Source of the DNA: Candidatus Omnitrophota bacterium
Lineage (GTDB): Bacteria; Omnitrophota; Gorgyraeia; Duberdicusellales; 4484-171
DNA: 11,157 nt
Direction of reading: 5' to 3'
Assembly: GCA_030601015.1 (NCBI GenBank)
Contig: JAUVUO010000024.1
Span: forward strand, 1-11,157
Below are positions 6,204 through 11,157 of this stretch, in pieces (the first letter of the stretch is position 1; every line of letters begins with the position of its first letter). The translations under genes were made by a program, and so were the position numbers. Under the pieces are notes generated by a model. It saw nothing but the letters and a program-made list of their open reading frames with translations. It had not been told where the DNA came from and made no database searches.

Positions 6204-7286
6204 ATGAAAAAAAAAATAGTAATCATCGCTGGAGATAAATCAGGTGACATATATGGCGGATTTCTATGCGAAACCTTAATAAATAATTCTTCCTCTCTAG
6301 ATATCTATTCTTTTGGAGGAGAAAATCTAGCCAAACATTCAAAACAATTAATAAATCTCTTATCCAAATCAGTATGCGGATTAACCGAAGTTATTTCATC
6401 ATTAGGTGAACTCATCAATACCTTTAATAAAACTCTCAGTTATATTAAAAAAATAAAACCTGACCTCATCATTCTTATTGATTTTCCGGACTTTAATTTA
6501 AGATTAGCAAAAAAACTTAATAAACAATTTCCGATTTTCTATTATATAAGCCCGCAAATTTGGGCCTGGAGAAAAAATAGAATAAATTTAATTAAAAAAT
6601 ATATAGATAAAATGATAGTACTTTTTAAATTCGAAAAAGAATTTTACAAAAAAGAAAGAGTAGACGCCCTTTATTTTGGACATCCTCTTTTAGAAATAAT
6701 AAAAAAAGAAAATTTTCCGGCTAAAAAAATAATTTCTTTTCTGCCCGGTTCACGAATCAATGAAATAAACAAACATCTGCCTATAATGTTAAAAGCAAAA
6801 AAAATAATAGAAAAAGAACTCCCCAATTATCAATTTAGAATTATAAGACCCCTAAACATGGCTAAATCGCTTTACAATACTTTTTCGACAGAAATTGAAA
6901 TCATCGACCACTCATACCAAGCCATTGAAGAATCTAAATTCATAATTACTTCTTCCGGAACAGCTACGGTCGAAATCGCGATACTCAACGTTCCTTATAT
7001 TATAATTTATAAACTTAACAATCTAAGCTGGCAAATTTTAAAAAGAATAGTAAACACAAAGTTTGTCGGTATGATTAACATCCTATCTTCTCATCCGGTT
7101 ATTGAAGAATTACTGCAAAAAGACGCAAACCCCGCAAATATAGCCCAAACAACTTTAAAATATTTACAAAATGAAAAGAAATATAACGAATTAAAAAACG
7201 ATCTCTCTAAAACAAAAGAAATTCTTTCCCCATGCGGAGCTACAGCAAATATCGCCAAATTTATTATCAATTATTTAAAGGTATAA
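6204..7286 (+). CDS. lpxB: lipid-A-disaccharide synthase
   Basis: LpxB (glycosyltransferase family 19) condenses UDP-2,3-diacylglucosamine with lipid X to make the lipid A disaccharide on the inner face of the inner membrane. The 360-residue protein is near the family length of about 380. Motifs run in family order: AGDKSGDIYGG (9-19), IDFPDFN (92-98) with the conserved aspartates, SPQIWAWR (116-123), FGHP (158-161), PGSRINEI (181-188), SGTATVE (251-257), and the C-terminal VPYIIIYKLNNLSW plus KFVGMINIL. The first motif is usually AGExSGD, and here Asp replaces Glu. Start codon ATG at 6204 follows the oxidoreductase closely with only a weak ribosome site, suggesting coupling in one transcript. 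No terminator was recognised after the gene. Confidence 0.95.
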   Translation: MKKKIVIIAGDKSGDIYGGFLCETLINNSSSLDIYSFGGENLAKHSKQLINLLSKSVCGLTEVISSLGELINTFNKTLSYIKKIKPDLIILIDFPDFNLRLAKKLNKQFPIFYYISPQIWAWRKNRINLIKKYIDKMIVLFKFEKEFYKKERVDALYFGHPLLEIIKKENFPAKKIISFLPGSRINEINKHLPIMLKAKKIIEKELPNYQFRIIRPLNMAKSLYNTFSTEIEIIDHSYQAIEESKFIITSSGTATVEIAILNVPYIIIYKLNNLSWQILKRIVNTKFVGMINILSSHPVIEELLQKDANPANIAQTTLKYLQNEKKYNELKNDLSKTKEILSPCGATANIAKFIINYLKV

Positions 7287-7414
7287 TTTTCTAGCACTAC
7301 GTATATAGGGATGGAAATAGACTTCACTCCCTTCAGCGAGATATATGCCATTTTCTGCCGTAAAATAAATTCTGCTATGCAGAACGAAATAAAATTATAA
7401 AAAAATATATTCAG

Positions 7415-7615
7415 TCAATATATTAATCCTGTAGGGGCACAGCGTGCTGTGCCCGTGTCATTTAAAATTATTATTCCATATATATGATCAGGCATTATTA
7501 CAAATTCATCCAATTTAACATTATTTTTTAAAAATTGGGTATTTTTCTATTCTTCATATACAATTTCATGATATTGGTTAATATTTATTTTTGGTATTTT
7601 ATCTGGTACAATATC
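7415..7615 (-). pseudogene. remnant of REP-associated tyrosine transposase, HUH half
   Basis: Read leftwards from 7615, one frame encodes IVPDKIPKININQYHEIVYEE, broken by a TAG, then KNTQFLKNNVKLDEF, VIMPDHIYGIII and LNDTGTARCAPTG before a TGA. This matches the middle of RAYT (Y1/IS200-like, Transposase_17) proteins, where LDEFVIMPNHxHGIII carries the HUH metal-binding pair. Here the second His is Tyr (HIY), an in-frame stop stands where the family often has Trp (EEW), and the N-terminus is missing. It is not functional. The left REP palindrome (7429-7455) lies inside this frame and encodes GTARCAPT, a linker type often seen in such genes. Identification rests on motif memory, not a search. 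Confidence 0.75.
7429..7455 (+). repeat. REP-like palindrome, copy 1
   Basis: A 27-bp unit, CTGTAG followed by GGGCACAGC-GT-GCTGTGCCC and a final G. The palindrome has perfect 9-bp arms and a 2-base centre, preceded by GTAG. A GTAG tetranucleotide next to a hairpin is the hallmark of REP sequences recognised by RAYT transposases in enterobacteria. Its GC-rich makeup contrasts sharply with the AT-rich surroundings. It is the exact reverse complement of the unit at 7615-7641. Confidence 0.85.
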
Positions 7616-7641
7616 GGGCACAGCACGCTGTGCCCCTACAG
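7615..7641 (-). repeat. REP-like palindrome, copy 2, inverted
   Basis: An exact 27/27 reverse-complement copy of the unit at 7429-7455, so its GTAG lies on the right-hand side on the plus strand. The two copies point away from each other and enclose 159 bp, an arrangement like the paired REPs (BIMEs) of E. coli. In an AT-rich genome a perfect GC-rich 27-mer occurring twice within 213 bp cannot be chance. Confidence 0.85.
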
Positions 7642-7642
7642 A

Positions 7643-7735
7643 ATGGTGAAAGTGCCAGTTTCTGGATCTTTATCTGCAATTATACGTTTTTTTAAATCTG
7701 CGGCCACAAAACGTATTAATCAGCATATAGGCACA
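7643..7735 (+). pseudogene. remnant of REP-associated tyrosine transposase, downstream half
   Basis: On the plus strand, immediately right of the second REP palindrome, the sequence encodes VKVPVSGSLSAIIRFFKSAA and then TKRINQHIGT. The core SLSAIIRFFKSAATKRIN matches the block that follows the variable linker in RAYT proteins, before the catalytic-Tyr region that usually reads WQRNYYEHIIR. That last block is not present downstream, so the transposase is truncated. The fragment lies on the opposite strand to the HUH half. Inverting 7429-7641 would place both in the same orientation and correct order. Confidence 0.7.
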
Positions 7736-7949
7736 ATTTTCAATACGGTTTTTTCTACTTCGTTACATCCTTCGTCTTGTCTCTCTCTTTATCTTTTTTG
7801 TCTGTAATCTGAGGCCTATTCTGTAGCCTTCATTCTTATATCTATAGTCTTTTTATTTTTATTCTTTTCAATTTTGCTCTTTCTTTTTTTCTAATTTCAA
7901 ATTGCTAATTGATAATTTTGCAATGCTAAATGTTTTTTCGCCCCTCGTC

Positions 7950-9788
7950 TTACACCCTGTGTCTTCCATCTTTAGGTTGTAATTTCTTCTTCTTTTTAAT
8001 AAAAGTGTATACATTAAAAATAGCCGCGGGAGTTACTCCGCTTATTCTTAAAGCTTGTCCTAAAGATGCCGGTTTAAATTCTCTTAATTTCTCGACTATT
8101 TCAGTAGATAATGACGGTATTGTTGAATAATCTATTTTTGGTATTTTTATTTTATCGAGATTTTTCATTTCTTTAAGCCAATTCAATTCTCTCTTTAAAA
8201 ACCCCTCATATTTAACCTGTATCTCAATTTCACGTTCTACTCCAATATCTTCACTCTTTATCTTTAAATACTTTTTTACATCTTTTAATTCAATATTAGG
8301 CCTTTTCAAAATGTCAAAAACTTTCTTTTTTTGTTTATCAAAGACAATCATTACTGATTTTATATTTTTTATTTCCTGCTCAATTTTATTCTTTTTATCC
8401 ATTACATATTGATACTCATTTTTACCTAACAACCCTAACTTATAAGCAATCGGAACTAATCTAACATCCGCGTTGCTTTCTCTCAATGAGATACGAAACT
8501 CACTTCTTGAAGTAAACATCCTATAGGGTTCATCAACACCTTTTTGAGTTAAGTCATCGATTAAAACTCCAATATAAGCCATATCTCTCGTTATAAAAAA
8601 AGGGTCCTTTTTCTTAATCTTAAGCGCGGCATTTACCCCCGCGACTATCCCCTGAACTGCCGCCTCCTCATATCCGGTCGTACCATTAACTTGTCCGGCA
8701 AAATAAAGGCCTTTCACTAATTTTGATTCTAAAGTAATACAAAGCTGCCTGGAATCTATAAGTCCATGCTCAATACCATAACCCGGACGTATCATTACCG
8801 CTTTCTCTAACCCTTCAATAGTCTGTATAAACTGTTCCTGAACATCAAAAGGTAAAGATGTGGATATGCCGTTAGGATAAACTTCAATAGAATCCCTGCC
8901 TTGAGGCTCTATAAAGACATGATGGCTATCTCTTTTAGCAAATTTTACAACTTTATCCTCCAAAGAAGGACAATACCTTACGCCTGTTGACTTTATTTTT
9001 CCAGTATAAAGCGGTGAATGTTTTAAATTATTAAGAATTATCCTATGAGTTTTTTTATTAGTATGAGTAATATAACAGCTTAACCGTTCTTTATTTATCA
9101 CTTTGTTAGAAAAAGAAAAAGGTTCCACATCTTTATCAGGAATCTGCTCTAACATTTTTGAAAAATCTATGGTCCTCTTATCTAAACGGGCACAAGTACC
9201 GGTTTTAAAATGCTTAGTTTTAAATTTTAGTTTTTTGATGCTATAGAACAAATTATCACTTGATCTTTCATACAATCTTCCTCCGGGAAGATTTGTCAAT
9301 CCAATATGGATTTTACTCTTTAAAAAAGTGCCCGCGCAAACAATTATTGATTTAGCCTTTAAAATTGCTCCAAAACTTGTTTCAACCCCGCATACTTTAT
9401 TATTTTCAACAATTAACTTTTCAACTTCAGCTTGTAAAACTTTAATATTCGGATCATTATCTATAAATTCTTTCGCTATTTTTTGATATAAATACATATC
9501 CAACTGAGCTCTAGTCGACCAAACAGCTTTACCTTTACTTCTATTTAAAATTCTATAACCAAGAGCGGACCTATCAGTAATTTTCCCCATTAGCCCGCCT
9601 AAAGCATCCACTTCCCGAACTAATAGGCCTTTAGATACCCCCCCTACAGCAGGATTACAAGATAATTTCCCAATCGAATCAGGATCTATTGTAATCAAAA
9701 GAACATTACAACCTAATTTAGAAGCGGAATTACTCGCTTCAATACCTGCATGTCCAGAACCTATAACTATTACATCATAATTTTTCAT
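7950..9788 (-). CDS. mnmG: tRNA uridine 5-carboxymethylaminomethyl modification enzyme MnmG
   Basis: MnmG (GidA) works with the GTPase MnmE to install the cmnm5 group on U34 of tRNAs reading two-codon boxes, using FAD, methylene-THF and glycine. The 612-residue protein has the N-terminal FAD motif GSGHAG (10-15), the LSCNPAVGGVSKG segment with Cys44, the REVDALGGLMG and RAQLDMYLYQ motifs, RYCPSLEDK with Cys273 (both cysteines are conserved in the family), and the C-terminal helical domain ending ASLGQALRISGVTPAA. The last dozen residues (KKLQPKDGRHRV) go beyond the usual end and look like read-through into flanking DNA. No Shine-Dalgarno is evident at the ATG. It follows gpmA after a terminator, so it probably has its own promoter, which I could not define. 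The tRNA-Lys(TTT) at 380-452 is a likely substrate. Confidence 0.97.
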   Translation of the reverse strand: MKNYDVIVIGSGHAGIEASNSASKLGCNVLLITIDPDSIGKLSCNPAVGGVSKGLLVREVDALGGLMGKITDRSALGYRILNRSKGKAVWSTRAQLDMYLYQKIAKEFIDNDPNIKVLQAEVEKLIVENNKVCGVETSFGAILKAKSIIVCAGTFLKSKIHIGLTNLPGGRLYERSSDNLFYSIKKLKFKTKHFKTGTCARLDKRTIDFSKMLEQIPDKDVEPFSFSNKVINKERLSCYITHTNKKTHRIILNNLKHSPLYTGKIKSTGVRYCPSLEDKVVKFAKRDSHHVFIEPQGRDSIEVYPNGISTSLPFDVQEQFIQTIEGLEKAVMIRPGYGIEHGLIDSRQLCITLESKLVKGLYFAGQVNGTTGYEEAAVQGIVAGVNAALKIKKKDPFFITRDMAYIGVLIDDLTQKGVDEPYRMFTSRSEFRISLRESNADVRLVPIAYKLGLLGKNEYQYVMDKKNKIEQEIKNIKSVMIVFDKQKKKVFDILKRPNIELKDVKKYLKIKSEDIGVEREIEIQVKYEGFLKRELNWLKEMKNLDKIKIPKIDYSTIPSLSTEIVEKLREFKPASLGQALRISGVTPAAIFNVYTFIKKKKKLQPKDGRHRV

Positions 9789-9859
9789 ACAAACTTATAT
9801 GTTAATTACTTAAAATGATACCTAATATTTTTACATATTAGAAACCCTGTGAATTCAAA

Positions 9860-9898
9860 TAAAAATATCCCGTCAAAAATTATTCTTAAACGGGATAT
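9860..9898 (-). terminator. intrinsic terminator after gpmA
   Basis: On the minus strand ATATCCCGT (9890-9898) pairs with ACGGGATAT (9865-9873) in a perfect 9-bp stem around a 16-nt loop, followed at once by TTTTTATTTG. The GC-rich core followed by a T tract, 66 bp after the gpmA stop and ahead of mnmG, is the standard arrangement of a Rho-independent terminator. Confidence 0.8.
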
Positions 9899-9963
9899 AA
9901 ATCTAAATATTAGAGCCTTCTTAATGTATTTTAGTATTTTAATTGTCCAATTTTTGAAATATT

Positions 9964-10707
9964 TTATTTTTTAGTCTGTTGGGCTACTGATTCAATAGCC
10001 TGCTTCAAAACCTCAGGATCTCCTAAATAATAATGTTTAACTGCTTTCAGATCATCATCCAATTCATACACAAGAGGAATGCCTGTAGGTATATTAAGTT
10101 TAAGTATATCCTCATCTGAGACATTATCTAAATATTTAACTAAAGCCCTTAAACTATTTCCATGAGCAGCGATAATAACTTTTTTCCCTTCTTTTAAAGA
10201 AGGAACAATCTCATTGTGCCAATAAGGAAGAAACCTATCTACCGTATCTTTTAAACATTCCGCTAAAGGTAGCTCTTCTGAATTCAAATCCTTATAGCGA
10301 GGATCGTTCCCCGGATATCGTCGGTCTTCTTTAGACAATTCAGGAGGCTGAATATCATAACTTCTTCTCCAAATTAATACCTGCTCTTCCCCAAATTTTT
10401 TAACTGTCTCTAATTTATTCAACCCTTGAAGATCACCATAATGCCTCTCATTAAGACGCCAAGACCTGTTAACAGGAATCCACATTAAATCCATATCCTT
10501 CAAAACTATCCATAAAGTTTCAATAGCGCGCTTAAGGACAGATGTATATGCGACATCAAAAGTAAAGCCTTCTTTTTTTAAAGATTCAGCCGCTAAATGG
10601 CCTTCAGATATCCCTTTATCGGACAAACCAACATCAGTCCACCCTGTAAACTTATTTTCTAAATTCCAAATACTTTCCCCATGTCTTAATAAAACCAGTT
10701 TTATCAT
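9964..10707 (-). CDS. gpmA: 2,3-bisphosphoglycerate-dependent phosphoglycerate mutase
   Basis: Cytoplasmic glycolytic and gluconeogenic enzyme interconverting 3- and 2-phosphoglycerate through a phosphohistidine. The 247-residue protein matches the usual length of about 250. Visible are the catalytic [10 protein letters not shown] with His9, the substrate loop [29 protein letters not shown] with the proton donor Glu87, the [10 protein letters not shown] lid segment, RYPGNDPRY, and [12 protein letters not shown] with the second active-site His182. Spacing of H9, E87 and H182 matches E. coli H11, E89 and H184. A GAGGAGAG Shine-Dalgarno (10715-10722) lies 7 bp before the ATG. The gene is flanked by a structured, repeat-bearing leader and a strong terminator, so it is probably a single-gene transcript. 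Confidence 0.97.
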   Translation of the reverse strand: MIKLVLLRHGESIWNLENKFTGWTDVGLSDKGISEGHLAAESLKKEGFTFDVAYTSVLKRAIETLWIVLKDMDLMWIPVNRSWRLNERHYGDLQGLNKLETVKKFGEEQVLIWRRSYDIQPPELSKEDRRYPGNDPRYKDLNSEELPLAECLKDTVDRFLPYWHNEIVPSLKEGKKVIIAAHGNSLRALVKYLDNVSDEDILKLNIPTGIPLVYELDDDLKAVKHYYLGDPEVLKQAIESVAQQTKK

Positions 10708-10725
10708 CTTCTCTCTCTCCTCAAT

Positions 10726-10750
10726 GAGACTTAGACTTTTTCAAAGAAAA
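10726..10750. repeat. 25-bp direct repeat, copy 1
   Basis: The 25-bp unit beginning GAGACTTAGACTTTTTC recurs exactly at 10868-10892, 142 bp further on. In this copy the repeat extends into a perfect 8-bp hairpin, ACTTTTTC-AAA-GAAAAAGT (10735-10753). It lies only 4 bp beyond the gpmA Shine-Dalgarno, within the gpmA 5' leader. Confidence 0.85.
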
Positions 10751-10770
10751 AGTTTGTAGCTCGAATTGAA

Positions 10771-10830
10771 TCCCTCCGGAGTTAGTGTGAAAAGTCGAAG
10801 ACATTTTACACTATATACAGCGAGGAGGGA
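10771..10830. promoter_or_regulatory. nested stem-loop upstream of gpmA
   Basis: An inner hairpin at 10783-10813 has arms TAGTGTGAAAAGTC and GACATTTTACACTA around the triloop GAA. Its 14-bp stem has one G-T wobble and one mismatch. It sits inside an outer 7-bp stem, TCCCTCC (10771-10777) with GGAGGGA (10824-10830). The strongly paired 60-bp unit lies between gpmA and nrdJ and between two 25-bp direct repeats. It could be a 5' regulatory RNA, a terminator-like structure without a T tract, or the body of a small repeat element. I recognise no known riboswitch family. Confidence 0.55.
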
Positions 10831-10867
10831 CAAGGTTAATAAAAATATAAAATTCCTTAATGCTTCA

Positions 10868-10892
10868 GAGACTTAGACTTTTTCAAAGAAAA
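10868..10892. repeat. 25-bp direct repeat, copy 2
   Basis: An exact copy of the unit at 10726-10750. Here the match stops at GAAAA and the second hairpin arm seen in copy 1 is incomplete. It lies about 33 bp past the end of nrdJ. Together the two copies bracket 117 bp that contain the nested stem-loop. Confidence 0.85.
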
Positions 10893-10893
10893 T

Positions 10894-10921
10894 TTAAATT
10901 GAGAATTTTATTTCAATTTAA
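10894..10921 (-). terminator. possible weak terminator after nrdJ
   Basis: On the minus strand TTAAATTGA and TCAATTTAA form a perfect 9-bp inverted repeat with a 10-nt loop, starting 3 bp after the nrdJ stop and followed by ATTTTC. The position suits a terminator. The stem is almost entirely A-T and the T tract is short, so it may be inefficient or just AT-rich symmetry. Confidence 0.35.
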
Positions 10922-10924
10922 TAT

Positions 10925-11157
10925 TCAACACTTTGAATAACCACAAGCGTCACAAACTAAACATCCCTCTTGATGTCTTAGCGCAAATCCGCATTCAATA
11001 CAAACACCTACCACATTGGTATAATTAATCTTTGGTGCAGTGACCAAAGCCTTATCCTCTTCTTTATTTACAGATGATGAATCTATTTGAAACAGATCTT
11101 TTTGATCGGCCGCTCTTTTCTCTAAAACTCTAGCTATCGCATCCGCGCAGGAAAAAA
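10925..11157 (-). CDS. nrdJ: adenosylcobalamin-dependent (class II) ribonucleotide reductase, C-terminal end
   Basis: The window edge cuts the 5' part. The visible 76 codons run leftwards from FSCADAIARVLEKRAA to a TGA at 10925-10927. The last part reads CIECGFALRHQEGCLVCDAC and then GYSKC, the cysteine-rich C-terminal tail typical of NrdJ (CxxC, EGCxxCxxCGYSxC). That tail passes electrons to the active site or binds zinc. SCADAIARVLEK resembles the segment before the linker in these enzymes. NrdJ reduces ribonucleotides to deoxyribonucleotides using vitamin B12 and works with or without oxygen. The segment between (about residues 20-50 of the visible part) is a low-complexity linker. Identification rests on the tail only. 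Confidence 0.8.
   Translation of the reverse strand, partial: FSCADAIARVLEKRAADQKDLFQIDSSSVNKEEDKALVTAPKINYTNVVGVCIECGFALRHQEGCLVCDACGYSKC

Larger units (their letters stand above)
7287..7949. other. gene-free stretch holding a decayed REP/RAYT element
   Basis: No intact gene is seen between lpxB and mnmG, whose transcripts converge here. 7287-7414 shows nothing recognisable except a small TTCTGC/GCAGAA hairpin (7370-7384). 7415-7735 holds two REP-like palindromes and two fragments of a REP-associated transposase, listed separately. 7736-7949 is T-rich on the plus strand, with short loosely repeated words resembling AATTTGCAATT near 7893-7930. It looks like decayed noncoding DNA. Confidence 0.7.

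Noticed and set aside
7370..7384. TTCTGC-TAT-GCAGAA hairpin as the lpxB terminator
   Set aside because: The stem is only 6 bp and no T tract follows on the plus strand.
7535..7807. 90-codon open frame as a real gene
   Set aside because: Only its middle (7643-7735) resembles RAYT. The first part is antisense to the HUH fragment and REP, and the last part is T-rich noise.
7930..8130. 66-codon plus-strand open frame
   Set aside because: Antisense to the conserved C-terminal end of mnmG.
10721..10804. 27-codon minus-strand frame upstream of gpmA (starts MSSTFHTNS)
   Set aside because: It has no Shine-Dalgarno, begins inside the hairpin and runs through the direct repeat. A leader peptide cannot be supported from this.
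10726..10892. CRISPR array
   Set aside because: There are only two repeat copies with a 117-bp structured interval, not regular short spacers, and no cas genes are seen.

Overview
The window is AT-rich DNA from a Gram-negative-type (diderm) bacterium. Lipid A genes (lpxB and an msbA-like flippase), a bacterial rpsB-tsf-pyrH-frr operon and a class II (B12-dependent) ribonucleotide reductase point to a free-living or anaerobic lineage with an outer membrane. The low GC, the short EF-Ts, tRNAs without an encoded CCA and the Gfo/Idh oxidoreductase next to lpxB would fit an uncultured phylum such as Omnitrophota. That placement is a guess from gene content and was not tested.

Layout: 1-452 holds three minus-strand tRNA genes: Gly-GCC (cut by the window edge), Leu-TAG and Lys-TTT. 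Positions 513-3231 hold the conserved translation/nucleotide operon, transcribed leftwards as rpsB, tsf, pyrH, frr, with a good promoter and a leader hairpin upstream of rpsB (3269-3357). Positions 3363-5179 hold an MsbA-type lipid exporter split by a single-base frameshift in a short T run. A compact intergenic region (about 5180-5279) carries two overlapping divergent promoters with mirror-image -10 boxes. The leftward one serves msbA. The rightward one serves a Gfo/Idh-family oxidoreductase and lpxB (5280-7286). This makes a lipid A locus: LpxB joins the two sugar units, the oxidoreductase may modify a sugar nucleotide precursor, and MsbA would flip the product across the inner membrane.

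Positions 7287-7949 lack an intact gene but are not empty. Two perfect 27-bp inverted copies of a REP-like palindrome with a 5' GTAG face each other. Around them lie two pieces of a dead REP-associated tyrosine transposase (RAYT, Y1/HUH family), one on each strand. Flipping the segment between the palindromes restores the order and orientation of the two pieces, so the locus looks like a decayed RAYT whose REP-bounded segment has inverted.

Positions 7950-10707 hold mnmG (tRNA wobble uridine modification) and gpmA (glycolytic phosphoglycerate mutase), both leftward, with a convincing intrinsic terminator between them. Upstream of gpmA is a strongly structured stretch: a 14-bp-stem hairpin nested inside a 7-bp stem, bracketed by a perfect 25-bp direct repeat. 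The right edge (10925-11157) is the C-terminal end of a class II ribonucleotide reductase (nrdJ) with its cysteine-rich tail. No complete novel multi-gene system is visible. The most unusual items are the REP/RAYT remnant, the structured gpmA leader with its direct repeats, the msbA frameshift and the symmetrical divergent promoter.
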